A model generated the notes under the pieces. It was not told the DNA's origin, did no database searches, and saw nothing but the letters and a program-made list of their open reading frames with translations. This document shows, in pieces, positions 21,452 to 30,497 of a DNA stretch of 64,000 bases. Each line of letters starts with the position of its first letter. Positions within the stretch are counted from its first letter, which is position 1. Position numbers and translations under genes: made by a program. This DNA is from an uncultured Paraburkholderia sp. (GTDB lineage Bacteria; Pseudomonadota; Gammaproteobacteria; Burkholderiales; Burkholderiaceae): NCBI GenBank assembly GCA_940746715.1, contig CALNWN010000001.1:620001-684000 (forward strand), given 5' to 3'.

Positions 21452-22465
21452 TCAGGCAAACTGACGCAGGAAGCGCAGGTCGTTTTCGAAGAAAAGACGC
21501 AGGTCCTGCACGCCGTAGCGCAACATGGTGAGCCGCTCGAGGCCGCTGCCGAACGCAAAGCCGATGTAGCGCTCGGGGTCGAGGCCCATGTTGCGGATCA
21601 CCGTGGGATGAACCTGCCCTGAACCGGAAATCTCGAGCCACTTGCCCGCGTTCTTGCCCGTTTCGAACAGCATGTCGATTTCGGCCGACGGTTCGGTGAA
21701 CGGGAAGTAGGACGGGCGAAAGCGCACCTGAATATCGTCGCGCTCGAAGAACTTCTTGAGGAAGTCGGTATAGACGCCCTTCAGGTCCGCGCAGCTGATG
21801 TCCTCGTCGATCCACAGGCCTTCGACCTGGTTGAACATGGGCGAGTGAGTCGCGTCGCTGTCCACGCGGTACGTGCGGCCCGGCACGATCACCTTGATGG
21901 GCGGCGTGTTGGTGCGCGCGTAACGCACCTGCATCGGGCTCGTATGCGTGCGCAGCAGCAGTTGGCGGCCGTCGGCATCTTTACCGTCGACATAGAACGT
22001 GTCCTGCATGGACCGCGCCGGATGATTTTCCGGACTGTTCAGCGAGGTGAAGTTGTACCAGTCGGTTTCGATCTCGGGGCCGTCGGCCACGTCGAATCCG
22101 ATGCTGCCGAAAATCTGTTCGACGCGCTCCCACGTGCGCATGACCGGGTGCAGGCTGCCGGTATGGGCGCCGCGTCCCGGCAAGGTGACGTCGATCGCTT
22201 CCGCGGCGAGGCGCTGGTTCAGCAACGCGTCGGCCAGCGCCTGGCGGCGCGCGGTCAAAACCGCTTCGACCTGTTGCTTGACGAGGTTGATCCGTGCGCC
22301 TTCGGTCTTGCGCGTGTCGGGATCGAGTTTGCCAAGGCCCTTCAACAGTTCGGTCAGCGCGCCCGACTTGCCGAGAAAGCGCGCTTTCTCGTTCTCGAGC
22401 GTGGTGACGTCGGAGGCTTCTGCGAAGGCTTTTTGCGCGTCGGCGACAATCTGGTCCAGATCCAT
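21452..22465 (-). CDS. pheS: phenylalanyl-tRNA synthetase alpha subunit
   Basis: The 337-residue catalytic subunit. It has an N-terminal coiled coil (residues 5-85) and then the class II core with [25 protein letters not shown] and [17 protein letters not shown] (motif 3). The ATG at 22465 ([11 protein letters not shown]) gives the standard length; an ATG at 22477 is an alternative. A terminator-like hairpin separates it from rplT, as in operons where pheST expression is attenuated. Confidence 0.97.
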   Translation of the reverse strand: MDLDQIVADAQKAFAEASDVTTLENEKARFLGKSGALTELLKGLGKLDPDTRKTEGARINLVKQQVEAVLTARRQALADALLNQRLAAEAIDVTLPGRGAHTGSLHPVMRTWERVEQIFGSIGFDVADGPEIETDWYNFTSLNSPENHPARSMQDTFYVDGKDADGRQLLLRTHTSPMQVRYARTNTPPIKVIVPGRTYRVDSDATHSPMFNQVEGLWIDEDISCADLKGVYTDFLKKFFERDDIQVRFRPSYFPFTEPSAEIDMLFETGKNAGKWLEISGSGQVHPTVIRNMGLDPERYIGFAFGSGLERLTMLRYGVQDLRLFFENDLRFLRQFA

Positions 22466-22518
22466 TGATCCCATCATTTCAACGTCAGTGTTCTATCGAA
22501 ACAAAACCGGTTCTACCA

Positions 22519-22552
22519 ACAAAAACGGGGCTCGGTGAGGAGCCCCGTTTTT
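22519..22552 (-). terminator. hairpin between rplT and pheS: terminator or attenuator
   Basis: A 9-bp GC-rich stem (ACGGGGCTC/GAGCCCCGT) with a 7-nt loop is flanked by A-rich and T-rich runs on both sides, so it could act in either direction. On the minus strand it lies 70-100 bp after the rplT stop and before pheS. A Phe-rich leader peptide like E. coli PheM is not visible. Confidence 0.8.
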
Positions 22553-22623
22553 GTTGCAGCGTCACCGAGACTACCGGATGCTCGCTGCAACGAACCACGC
22601 AGTGTTAATTGCCAGAAGCGCAA

Positions 22624-22983
22624 TCAGGCTGCAACGGCGGCTTTCACCTGCTGAACGATCGCAGCAAAAGCAGCCTTGTCGAACACAGCCATGTCGGCCA
22701 GCACCTTGCGGTCCAGTTCGATCGAAGCCTTCTTCAGGCCGTTGATGAACACGCTGTACGTCATGTCGTGCTGACGCACCGCCGCGTTGATACGCGTGAT
22801 CCACAGTGCGCGGAACACACGCTTCTTGTTGCGGCGGTCGCGGTAGGCGTACTGGCCTGCGCGCATGACCGCCTGCTTGGCGATGCGATAGACGTTATTG
22901 CGACGGCCGCGGTAACCCTTGGCCAGCTTGATGATCTTCTTGTGACGGGCCCGTGCGGTAACCCCACGTTTTACTCGAGGCAT
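22624..22983 (-). CDS. rplT: 50S ribosomal protein L20
   Basis: A 119-residue basic protein that nucleates 50S assembly on 23S rRNA, starting [17 protein letters not shown]. In many bacteria L20 also represses its own operon by binding the leader ahead of rpmI. It follows rpmI by 29 bp. Confidence 0.98.
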
Positions 22984-23012
22984 GTTTCGCTCCTATGAGT
23001 GTCGGTTAAGGG

Positions 23013-23210
23013 TTAAGCGAACGGCAGCATTGCGCGCACGGAGTTCAGATCGGAATCATGAACTGCCGTCGAACCGCGCAGATGGCGTTTGTTCTTGGTG
23101 GTTTTCTTGGTAAGAATGTGGCGCTTGAAGGCCTGACCGCGCTTGACGGTACCGCCCGGACGCACCACGAAGCGCTTTGCAGCACTCTTCTTGGTCTTCA
23201 TCTTCGGCAT
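23013..23210 (-). CDS. rpmI: 50S ribosomal protein L35
   Basis: A 65-residue basic protein starting [14 protein letters not shown]. The upstream 258 bp to infC contain no gene. They hold a GCGCAC/GTGCGC hairpin at 23423-23440 and are unusually long for this operon. In other bacteria this spacer carries the L20-responsive control element; whether the same RNA structure forms here cannot be judged by eye. Confidence 0.97.
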   Translation of the reverse strand: MPKMKTKKSAAKRFVVRPGGTVKRGQAFKRHILTKKTTKNKRHLRGSTAVHDSDLNSVRAMLPFA

Positions 23211-23468
23211 GACAACTCCATTATTAGATGGACATGGGTGTGCGGTCGGCCAGATGGCCATGACCCGCCCTTCGAAACCCATTCCACTTGGTATGCAGAC
23301 CGCCGATACCGCCGGCAGCCGCTTTTCAGGAAACGACGCGCATATGCATAAGCGCCGCTCCGAAACCTGCTGACGCCGCACCGGACACCCGGCGCGACAT
23401 CGTCAACCTGCATGACCAGAGCGCGCACCACACTGTGCGCCGCTGCTCTGGCCGTTTTACTTCTTGCT

Positions 23469-23993
23469 TTACTTCTTTTTCTTCGGAGCAAGCACCATGA
23501 TCATCTGGCGCCCTTCCATTTTCGGCATTTGCTCGACCTGACCGACTTCGTCGAGGTCGGTGCGCAGGCGTTCCAGCATGCGCATGCCGATTTCCTGGTG
23601 AGCCATTTCGCGGCCACGGAAACGCAACGTGATTTTCGTCTTGTCGCCGTCTTCGAGGAAGCGAACGAGGTTACGCAGCTTGACGTTGTAATCGCCGTCG
23701 TCGGTACCGGGGCGGAATTTGACTTCCTTGACCTGGATGACCTTCTGCTTGAGTTTCGCCTCGTGTTGCTTCTTCGCTTCCTGGTACTTGAACTTGCCGT
23801 AGTCCATCAAACGGCAAACCGGCGGGACCGCTTGAGGAGCGATTTCGACCAGATCCACATCTTGCTGTTCCGACATGCGGAACGCATCAGCGAGTTTCAC
23901 GATGCCGAGCGGTTCGTTCTCGACGCCGACCAGACGCACCTCGGGTGCCGTAATTTCACCGTTGATGCGGTGCGCAGACTTATCAGTAGCGAT
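23469..23993 (-). CDS. infC: translation initiation factor IF-3, rare AUC start codon
   Basis: IF-3 of 174 residues, which binds the 30S subunit and rejects poor start codons. The first ATG or GTG in frame would begin at [11 protein letters not shown] and delete the conserved RINGEI segment. Upstream, ATC at 23991-23993 opens the natural N-terminus ([20 protein letters not shown]), eight bases after AGAGGA. Use of a near-cognate start codon is the known device by which IF-3 represses its own synthesis. The N-domain, the linker helix ([20 protein letters not shown]) and the C-domain ([15 protein letters not shown]) are complete. thrS lies 49 bp upstream. Confidence 0.95.
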   Translation of the reverse strand: MATDKSAHRINGEITAPEVRLVGVENEPLGIVKLADAFRMSEQQDVDLVEIAPQAVPPVCRLMDYGKFKYQEAKKQHEAKLKQKVIQVKEVKFRPGTDDGDYNVKLRNLVRFLEDGDKTKITLRFRGREMAHQEIGMRMLERLRTDLDEVGQVEQMPKMEGRQMIMVLAPKKKK

Positions 23994-24015
23994 GTTACGT
24001 TTCCTCTAAAAATTA

Positions 24016-24044
24016 AAAAAACGAGCCGGGCTGCCAAGTGGCTC
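24016..24044 (-). terminator. weak terminator or attenuator between thrS and infC
   Basis: On the minus strand the thrS stop codon runs into GAGCC, a 12-nt loop and GGCTC, followed at once by seven T with few interruptions. The stem is only five pairs, so partial termination that lets infC be transcribed is more likely than a full stop. Confidence 0.45.
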
Positions 24045-25950
24045 AGTTGAACGACTGCACGTCCTGGCGCAGACGCTCAATGAAGGTCTCGACAGGCATC
24101 ACGCCTAGGTCGACACCGCCACGGGCACGCACGGCTACCGTTTGGGCTTCACGCTCCTTGTCGCCGACCACAAGCAGGTACGGCACCTTCTCGAGTGTGT
24201 GCTCACGTATTTTATAGCTAATCTTCTCGTTGCGCAAATCAGCCTCCACTCTAACCCCTTGTTTTTGCAACGTTTGGGCCAGAGACTGGGCGTATTCCGC
24301 CTGACTTTCGGCGATATTCATCACCACCACCTGCATCGGCGCGAGCCACGCAGGCATTGCACCGGCGTGGTGCTCGATCAGGATGCCGAGAAAGCGCTCC
24401 ATTGATCCGACGATTGCACGGTGCAACATGATAGGCCGCCGACGGCTGTTGTCTTCCGCGACGTATTCCGCGCCGAGACGCTCCGGCAGGACCATATCGA
24501 GCTGCAACGTGCCGCATTGCCACGAGCGGCCGAGCGCGTCCTTGATGTGATATTCGACCTTCGGACCGTAAAACGCGCCTTCGCCCGGCAGCTCTTCCCA
24601 GCTCACGCCGCACGCCGTCAGCGCTTCGCGCAGACCCTGCTCCGCGCGGTCCCACGTTTCGTCCGTGCCGGCGCGCGCGTCCGGGCGCAACGACAGCTTG
24701 ATCTCGACATTGTCGAAGCCGAAGTCCTTTAACACGCTCATGGCGAGCGTGTTAAAGGCGATCGACTCGCTGATGAACTGGTCTTCCGTACAGAAGATGT
24801 GCGCGTCGTCCTGCACGAAACCGCGCACGCGCATCAAGCCATGCAGCGCGCCCGACGATTCGTTGCGGTGGCACGAGCCGAACTCCGCATAACGCAGCGG
24901 CAGGTCCCGATACGAGCGCAAGCCGTGGTTGAACACCTGCACGTGACCCGGGCAGTTCATCGGCTTGATCGCGTAGTCGCGCTTTTCCGATTCCGTCGTG
25001 AACATGTTTTCACGATAGTTCTGCCAGTGGCCCGACGCCTCCCACAGCGACCGGTCCATGATCATGGGCGTCTTGATCTCGAGGTAGCCCGCCTCGTTCA
25101 CGCGGCGTCGCATGTACTGCTCGACCTGCTGCCACAACGTCCAGCCGCGCGGATGCCAGAACACCATGCCGGGCGACTCGTCCTGCATGTGGAAAAGGTC
25201 GAGTTGCTTGCCGAGCTTGCGGTGATCGCGCTTTTCGGCTTCTTCGAGCATGTGCAGATACGCTTCCTGGTCTTCCTTCTTCGTCCAGGCCGTGCCGTAG
25301 ATGCGCTGCAGCTGTTCGTTCTTCGAATCGCCGCGCCAGTACGCGCCGGCGACCTTCATCAGCTTAAAGACCTTGAGCTTGCCGGTGGACGGCACGTGCG
25401 GACCGCGGCATAGATCGGTGAAGCCGCCATGCGAGTACAGCTTGATTTCGTCGCTAGCGGGAATCGACTCGATGATCTCCGCCTTGTACTTCTCGCCGAT
25501 GCTCTTGAAGTAGTCCACCGCCTCGTCGCGCGACACGACACGGCGCGACACCGGCTCGTCTTTCTTCGCCAGCTCCTGCATGCGCTTCTCGATCTTTTCC
25601 AGATCTTCGGGCGTGAAGGGACGGTTATAGGCGAAGTCGTAGTAAAAGCCGTTATCGATCACCGGGCCGATGGTGACCTGCGCCTCGGGATACAGGTCTT
25701 TCACCGCGTACGCGAGCAGGTGCGCCGTGGAGTGACGAATGATATCGAGACCGTCTGCGTCTTTTTCCGTGACGATGGCAAGCGCCACGTCGTGATCGAT
25801 CAGCGTGGACGTGTCGACCAGCTCGCCGTCGATCTTGCCGCCGAGCGCGGCCTTCGCGAGGCCGGGGCCGATGGACGCGGCCACTTCGGCGACGGTCACC
25901 GGATGCTCGTACTGTCGAACAGAACCGTCAGGCAGACGTATCGAAACCAT
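24043..25950 (-). CDS. thrS: threonyl-tRNA synthetase
   Basis: A 635-residue class II synthetase. Domains in order are TGS (1-60), an editing domain with [16 protein letters not shown] (about 70-85), the catalytic core with [19 protein letters not shown] and [19 protein letters not shown] (Zn-binding Cys), and the C-terminal anticodon-binding domain (about 540-635). The ATG at 25950 ([11 protein letters not shown]) is the family start; in-frame codons upstream belong to the leader. It is the first gene of the translation operon. Confidence 0.97.
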   Translation of the reverse strand: MVSIRLPDGSVRQYEHPVTVAEVAASIGPGLAKAALGGKIDGELVDTSTLIDHDVALAIVTEKDADGLDIIRHSTAHLLAYAVKDLYPEAQVTIGPVIDNGFYYDFAYNRPFTPEDLEKIEKRMQELAKKDEPVSRRVVSRDEAVDYFKSIGEKYKAEIIESIPASDEIKLYSHGGFTDLCRGPHVPSTGKLKVFKLMKVAGAYWRGDSKNEQLQRIYGTAWTKKEDQEAYLHMLEEAEKRDHRKLGKQLDLFHMQDESPGMVFWHPRGWTLWQQVEQYMRRRVNEAGYLEIKTPMIMDRSLWEASGHWQNYRENMFTTESEKRDYAIKPMNCPGHVQVFNHGLRSYRDLPLRYAEFGSCHRNESSGALHGLMRVRGFVQDDAHIFCTEDQFISESIAFNTLAMSVLKDFGFDNVEIKLSLRPDARAGTDETWDRAEQGLREALTACGVSWEELPGEGAFYGPKVEYHIKDALGRSWQCGTLQLDMVLPERLGAEYVAEDNSRRRPIMLHRAIVGSMERFLGILIEHHAGAMPAWLAPMQVVVMNIAESQAEYAQSLAQTLQKQGVRVEADLRNEKISYKIREHTLEKVPYLLVVGDKEREAQTVAVRARGGVDLGVMPVETFIERLRQDVQSFN

Positions 25951-26002
25951 TGTGTTCTCCGTGGTGCCGACCGGCGGCGGCACATACAACCAGGTGAAAA
26001 AG

Positions 26003-26040
26003 CCAAAAAAAATGCGGCCCCGCTTTCGAGGGGCCGCATT
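26003..26040 (-). terminator. terminator or thrS-leader attenuator downstream of tRNA-Val
   Basis: A perfect 11-bp stem (AATGCGGCCCC and complement) with an 8-nt loop; on the minus strand it is followed by eight T. It lies between the tRNA-Val genes and thrS. It should end the relA/tRNA transcript and may also control read-through into thrS. Confidence 0.85.
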
Positions 26041-26184
26041 CACATTTCCTGCAAACTGCACTGGCGAAAGTAGTCCTCGACTAGCGTCGCTCCGAAGTGG
26101 TTTCGGTCAACGTTCGCGGTGCCATAACCGTATCGCCCTTCGCCGTATTCGCCTTTTGCGCCACAGGCGCTTACTGCTGTTTGC

Positions 26185-26208
26185 GAAATTCCGGCATGCC
26201 GGAATTTC
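26185..26208. repeat. 24-bp perfect palindrome beside tRNA-Val
   Basis: The sequence centred on CCGGCATGCCGG is a perfect 24-bp inverted repeat. The second tRNA copy has only the right-hand 18 bp of it (from 26445), so it marks one edge of the duplication. On the minus strand it follows the tRNA and may fold as a processing or weak termination hairpin, but no T run follows. Confidence 0.7.
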
Positions 26209-26316
26209 TTTTTCGTTGGTAGGCTCGATTGGACTCGAACCAACGACCCCCACCATGTCAAGGTGGTGCTCTAACCAGCTGAGCTACGAGCCTGAAGAAA
26301 TGAGATTATATGGAGC
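26191..26316. repeat. 126-bp direct repeat, copy A, containing tRNA-Val
   Basis: Identical to 26445-26570 except for one base (T at 26301, C at 26555). The repeat covers the whole tRNA, its 3' flank and its TATAAT box. The 128 bp between the copies are unrelated to the repeat. Confidence 0.93.
26217..26293 (-). tRNA. tRNA-Val(GAC), copy A
   Basis: A 77-nt cloverleaf: acceptor AGGCTCG/CGAGCCT, D-arm GCTCAGCTGGTTAGAGC, anticodon stem CCACC/GGTGG enclosing TTGACAT (anticodon GAC), T-loop GGTTCGAGTCC and encoded CCA. It is the distal copy in the direction of transcription and has its own complete promoter. Confidence 0.96.
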
Positions 26317-26333
26317 CCCACACAGCTTGGCAA
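26305..26333 (-). promoter_or_regulatory. sigma-70 promoter of tRNA-Val copy A
   Basis: On the minus strand TTGCCA (26328-26333) and TATAAT (26305-26310) are exactly 17 bp apart and lie 11 bp before the tRNA 5' end. Confidence 0.8.
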
Positions 26334-26470
26334 GTACTTTTATGCACCGACTTTACATCCCGGCACGCGCCGGTTAATTCACGAACAACGCGCAACGACG
26401 AACCCGCCACGACCTGCCCGACAAACGCACCAGTTGGTCGACCCCCGGCATGCCGGAATTTCTTTTTCGT

Positions 26471-26547
26471 TGGTAGGCTCGATTGGACTCGAACCAACGA
26501 CCCCCACCATGTCAAGGTGGTGCTCTAACCAGCTGAGCTACGAGCCT
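26471..26547 (-). tRNA. tRNA-Val(GAC), copy B
   Basis: Same 77-nt tRNA as copy A with no difference inside the gene. Being directly downstream of relA, it could be expressed by read-through from relA, since its promoter has a -10 but no recognisable -35. Confidence 0.96.
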
Positions 26548-26558
26548 GAAGAAACGAG

Positions 26559-26564
26559 ATTATA
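26559..26564 (-). promoter_or_regulatory. duplicated -10 box of tRNA-Val copy B
   Basis: TATAAT on the minus strand, carried inside the repeat. The position of the -35 (26582-26587) falls in the end of relA and reads GGGCTG, so this promoter is incomplete. Confidence 0.5.
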
Positions 26565-26580
26565 TGGAGCTTGTCCGCCG

Positions 26581-28824
26581 TCAGCCCTTGCGCGAGGCCC
26601 GCACCACGCCAGTCACTTCACCGAGCAGCGTACAGGCGCGCTGTATCTGGGCGGCGCTCGAAACCTCGACCGTGAATTGCATGAACGCCGCATTACGGTG
26701 TGTCTGCGTTTTCACACCGATCACATTCATTTTCTCGCGCGCGAACACTTCGGAGATGTCGCGCAGCAGCCCTTGGCGGTCGGTTGCCTCAATCGACAGG
26801 TCGACCGGATACACGGATTGCCCCCGGCCGCTCATCACATCCGCCGACCATGCCGTTTGCAACACCCGCTCCGGCGCCCGCTCGGCCATGCGCAAAAACG
26901 TCGGGCAGTCGCTGCGGTGAATCGACATGCCTTTGCCGCGAGTGACAAAGCCCGCGATGTCGTCGGGCGGCGCCGGTCGGCAGCAACGCGCGAGTTGCGT
27001 GAGCAATGCATCGACGCCGACCACCAGCACGCCGGTCGACGCGCCCCTCGCGACGCTCGCGCCGCTGCTGCGCTTCTCGAACTGCTCCGGCGCCTCGACC
27101 ACCGGCTCCGGCGGCGGCGCATCGCTCAGCGCCTGCTCGATAAGCCGCAGACTGAACTCTTCCTTGCCGACGACGGAGAACAGATCGTCGGTCGTCTTGA
27201 AGCCGAGTCTGGCGGCAAGCTGATCCAGATTGACCGACGTCTTGCCCTCGCGCTGCAAGGTCTTTTCGACCATCGCGCGGCCGCTCGCAATGTGCTCCTG
27301 CAATTCGACCGCGTTGAACCACGCACGCACCTTCTGACGCGCGCGCGAGCTGTGCAGATAGCCGAGCTGCGGATTGAGCCAGTCGCGCGACGGGCCGCCC
27401 TCCTTCACCGCGACAATCTCGACCGTCTGACCATTCTGCAACTGCGTGTTGAGCGGCACCATAGCGCCGTCCACGCGTGCACCGCGGCACCGGTGCCCCA
27501 GCTCGCTATGCAGGTGATACGCGAAGTCGATCGGCGTCGCGCCGTGCGGCAGCGCGATCACACGCGCCTGCGGCGTCAGCACGTAGATGTGATCGTCGTC
27601 GAGCGTGGCCTGGCGCAGCTGCTCCCACGGCTGCGTCGCGCGCTTTTCGCCATGCTCGCCCTCGGACACGTCGTCTTTCCACGCAAGCAGTTGACGCAGC
27701 CACGCAATCTTCTCGTCGTACTTCTCATTGGCGGCGAACTGCCCGCCGTAGCCGCGCGCGCCGGCCTCCTTGTAGCGCCAGTGCGCCGCCACGCCGTATT
27801 CCGCGAACTGATGCATCTCGTGCGTGCGGATCTGCACTTCGAACGCGCGACCGTCGTCGCCGATCACGACTGTGTGCAGCGACTTGTAGCCGTTCGGCTT
27901 GGGCCGCGAGATGTAGTCGTCGAACTCCTTCGGCACCGGTTGCCACAGGTTGTGCACGATGCCGAGCACGGTGTAGCAGTCCTTGATATCCGGCACGATG
28001 ACGCGAAACGCGCGCACGTCGTACAGTTCGGCGAAGTCCAGCTCTTTGCCGCGCATCTTGCACCAGATGCTGTAGATGTGCTTCGGCCGCCCGCTCACTT
28101 CCGCGCGAATGCTGGCCGCGGCGAGTTCCCGCTGCAGCCGTTCAATGGCCTGCGCCACATAGCTTTCGCGTTCCACCCGCTTCTCGTCGAGCAGCTTCGC
28201 AATGCGCTTGTAGACAACCGGTTCCTCGAAGCGGAACGCGAGATCCTCGAGCTCCCACTTCAGTTGCCAGATGCCGAGGCGGTTGGCGAGCGGCGCGTAA
28301 ATATCGAACGTCTCGCGCGCCACGTCGGGCGAAGGCGTGAGTTTTGCCGCCGCGTAATAGCGCAGCGACTGCAGCCGCGAGGCGAGCCGGATCAACACCA
28401 CGCGAATGTCCTGCGCGAATGCGAGCAGCATCTTGCGCAAGGCCTCGACCTGCGCGCGGCGCGCGGCCTGTGCGTCGCGCCCCGCCTCGGGCATGGCGTT
28501 CTGCGCGGCGCGCAAGCTTACCGTGCCGAGGCGCAACAGCTTGCGCACGTCGCCAACCAGTTGCGCGACCTCTTCGCCGAAGTTGTCGGCGATCACACGC
28601 TCGGGCTCCTGCAGATGCGGCGTCAACGCGAAGAGCGCCGCCGCCAGCACCGCCGGCGGACCGACATTGAGCGTGCGCATGATGGACGCGGTGCCCGCCG
28701 CATGATCGGCCAGCAATTCGCCCGATGACAGATGCACCTCGCCCGCATGCTGCCGCACGAACGCCATCGCATCGTCGAAAGACGGAAGGGGATGCGGCGC
28801 GCTTGTAACGGTTTCGGTATTCAT
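26581..28824 (-). CDS. relA: GTP pyrophosphokinase (ppGpp synthetase I)
   Basis: A 747-residue ribosome-associated (p)ppGpp synthetase of the stringent response. The N-terminal pseudo-hydrolase domain lacks the HD catalytic residues (FALTPHLQEPERVI in place of the HDxxED region), which marks RelA rather than SpoT. The synthetase domain follows (DIYAPLANRLGIWQLKWELE, ISRPKPNGYKSLHTVVIG), then TGS (TPQARVIALPHGATPIDFAY), a zinc-finger-like helical part and a C-terminal ACT domain (DRQGLLRDISEVFAREKMN). The ATG at 28824 (MNTETVTSAP) gives the usual length. The frame is intact. Confidence 0.96.
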   Translation of the reverse strand: MNTETVTSAPHPLPSFDDAMAFVRQHAGEVHLSSGELLADHAAGTASIMRTLNVGPPAVLAAALFALTPHLQEPERVIADNFGEEVAQLVGDVRKLLRLGTVSLRAAQNAMPEAGRDAQAARRAQVEALRKMLLAFAQDIRVVLIRLASRLQSLRYYAAAKLTPSPDVARETFDIYAPLANRLGIWQLKWELEDLAFRFEEPVVYKRIAKLLDEKRVERESYVAQAIERLQRELAAASIRAEVSGRPKHIYSIWCKMRGKELDFAELYDVRAFRVIVPDIKDCYTVLGIVHNLWQPVPKEFDDYISRPKPNGYKSLHTVVIGDDGRAFEVQIRTHEMHQFAEYGVAAHWRYKEAGARGYGGQFAANEKYDEKIAWLRQLLAWKDDVSEGEHGEKRATQPWEQLRQATLDDDHIYVLTPQARVIALPHGATPIDFAYHLHSELGHRCRGARVDGAMVPLNTQLQNGQTVEIVAVKEGGPSRDWLNPQLGYLHSSRARQKVRAWFNAVELQEHIASGRAMVEKTLQREGKTSVNLDQLAARLGFKTTDDLFSVVGKEEFSLRLIEQALSDAPPPEPVVEAPEQFEKRSSGASVARGASTGVLVVGVDALLTQLARCCRPAPPDDIAGFVTRGKGMSIHRSDCPTFLRMAERAPERVLQTAWSADVMSGRGQSVYPVDLSIEATDRQGLLRDISEVFAREKMNVIGVKTQTHRNAAFMQFTVEVSSAAQIQRACTLLGEVTGVVRASRKG

Positions 28825-28905
28825 GGTGCGGCGGCCCAGCGGGCCCTGGCAAATCAACGGAATTTCAACTGCAACTGCTCGGTCTTGCACGGCTCACTGC
28901 GCCGC

Positions 28906-29259
28906 TTAGCTGCGCTGCGCGGCGACCACGACGATTTCGACGAGGCACTTCGGATTCGCGAGCTTCGCCTCGACGGTAGCGCGCGGCGGCGTGGCGCCTT
29001 GTGCGACCCACTCGTCCCACACCGCATTCATGCCGGCGAAGTGCACCATGTCCGAGATATAGATCTGCACGGACAGCAGATGCGACTTGTCGCTGTTTGC
29101 TTCGGCGAGCAGACGGTCGATGTGGCCGAGCACTTCGCGCGTCTGGCCCGTGATGTCCTGGTCCGCGTCTTCCGCGATCTGACCGGCAAGGTAGACGGTG
29201 CCGTTATGCACGGCGATTTCCGAGAGGCGCTTGCCGACATGGTGACGAATGACTGCCAT
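28906..29259 (-). CDS. RidA/YjgF-family enamine deaminase
   Basis: A 117-residue protein of the Rid family, which hydrolyses reactive 2-aminoacrylate-type enamines to keto acids. It begins MAVIRHHVGKRLSEIAVHNG and contains the family core VYLAGQIAEDADQDITGQTR and the active-site region PKCLVEIVVVA. The variant is of the RidA2-like subclass often seen beside relA in Burkholderiales. It lies between the hydrolase gene (29 bp upstream) and relA (81 bp downstream), probably one transcript. Confidence 0.9.
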   Translation of the reverse strand: MAVIRHHVGKRLSEIAVHNGTVYLAGQIAEDADQDITGQTREVLGHIDRLLAEANSDKSHLLSVQIYISDMVHFAGMNAVWDEWVAQGATPPRATVEAKLANPKCLVEIVVVAAQRS

Positions 29260-29288
29260 GGAAATTCCTGATAGGGGGCAGAAGTGAG

Positions 29289-30200
29289 TTATGACGCGTC
29301 GGCGCCCGAGCCGATAAAGAACCGCCTCGCAATGTCGATCTGATCCGCCGACAGAAACGCCGGCGCGTGCCCGACACCCTTTATCTCGACGCTCGAAACG
29401 TCGCGCCCCGTCTCGACCATTTTCGCCACCGTTTCGCGCGACAGCAGATCGGACTGTTCGCCTCTCACCACGAGCACCGGGCCTTGAAAAGACGCGAGCG
29501 AATGCCACAGCGCCGCCTCGCCGAGCCTGGCGGCTTCTTCGGTAGTCGCGGCAAAGGGCTGAGCGATGCGCGGATCGTAGCGGAACAGCCACGTGCCGTT
29601 TTCCTCGCGCAGGAGCGGCGTGTTGATCTCGCGCCATTCGTCCGGCGTGAGCGGGCCGAAGGTCCGCGCCAGAAACGCCGCGTGATCCACACTTTGCTGC
29701 AGCGAGTCGAACCGCGCGGGCTTGCCGAGGTAATCGCCAATCCGCTTGACGGCCTCCGGCTCCAGGTGCGGACCGACGTCGTTCAACAACAGCTTGCGGA
29801 TGGGTGTCTCGGCGAGACCGGCGAGACCGAGCCCGATCAGGCCGCCCATCGAGGTGCCGAACCAGTCGACCGACTCAACGTTCAGGCGCGCGATCAGCGT
29901 GACCATGTCCGCGACGTATTGCGGCACGCCATACAAGTTGGGGTTGGCGAGCCACGACGACAAGTCCCGGCCCACCACGTCCGGACAGACCACGCGGTAA
30001 GTGCCGGCAAATTGGGCCGCCAGCCGGTCGAAGTCGCGGCCGGAGCGCGTCAGGCCATGCACGCACAACAGCACGCGCGGATTGTCCGGATCGCCCCACT
30101 CGGTGTAGGCGACACGATGCAGGCCCGCGGCACTCGCGCACTGCACATAGCGTTGGCGAGGCGCGGGTCGCTCGCCGGCGAAGGCTGTTGTTGCGGTCAT
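29289..30200 (-). CDS. alpha/beta-fold hydrolase
   Basis: A 303-residue hydrolase with the nucleophile elbow GTSMGGLIGLG (Ser near residue 135), an oxyanion segment VHGLTRSGRDFDRLA, an acidic residue in VRGEQSDLLSRE and the catalytic His in GVGHAPAF. The ATG at 30200 is preceded by AAGGA. The substrate is unknown; an esterase or lipase role is likely. It is the first gene of a hydrolase-ridA-relA run on the minus strand. Confidence 0.88.
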   Translation of the reverse strand: MTATTAFAGERPAPRQRYVQCASAAGLHRVAYTEWGDPDNPRVLLCVHGLTRSGRDFDRLAAQFAGTYRVVCPDVVGRDLSSWLANPNLYGVPQYVADMVTLIARLNVESVDWFGTSMGGLIGLGLAGLAETPIRKLLLNDVGPHLEPEAVKRIGDYLGKPARFDSLQQSVDHAAFLARTFGPLTPDEWREINTPLLREENGTWLFRYDPRIAQPFAATTEEAARLGEAALWHSLASFQGPVLVVRGEQSDLLSRETVAKMVETGRDVSSVEIKGVGHAPAFLSADQIDIARRFFIGSGADAS

Positions 30201-30374
30201 CTGGGGTCCTTGCAAAAGCGCTGCAAAACGGGCGGGCGTGCGCACGTCAAGGCGATAGAACACGGCACGCGGCGCATCGTCGAATGATGGCTTCGGACGA
30301 TTGTAAACCGCTTTGGCGCGAGGCAAGGATCGGCCAGACGGCATAGGACGAACCCGCCAGAACCTCGGCCGCAT

Positions 30375-30412
30375 ATGAAAAAAGCGGGCGAGACTCACGC
30401 CTCGCCCGCTTT
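30375..30412 (-). terminator. terminator of the scoAB operon
   Basis: A perfect 12-bp stem (AAAGCGGGCGAG and complement) with an 8-nt loop; on the minus strand it runs into six T. It lies 85 bp after scoB. The 297 bp between scoB and the hydrolase hold nothing else recognisable. Confidence 0.9.
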
Positions 30413-30497
30413 GACACCTGCCCGGGTCAACGCCTTCCGCTCGCCATGCCGGCCGACGCGTACGCGTCGGCGCGACGGCGGACAGACCGACCTGAAA

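Larger units (their letters stand above)
26445..26570. repeat. 126-bp direct repeat, copy B, containing tRNA-Val
   Basis: Second member of the tRNA-Val repeat, offset by 254 bp from copy A, with a single mismatch. It ends 11 bp before the relA stop codon. Confidence 0.93.

Noticed and set aside
26185..26570. CRISPR-like or mobile-element repeat
   Set aside because: There are only two copies, each contains a complete tRNA gene, and the spacer between them has no repeat structure or transposase. A simple tandem duplication explains it.
26434..28728. A 764-codon open frame on the plus strand opposite relA, and similar long frames opposite pheT, valS and thrS
   Set aside because: They are antisense mirrors of GC-rich genes: the compositions are Arg/His/Ala-rich, with no family motif and no ribosome-binding site. 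The other strand encodes a complete conserved protein in each case.
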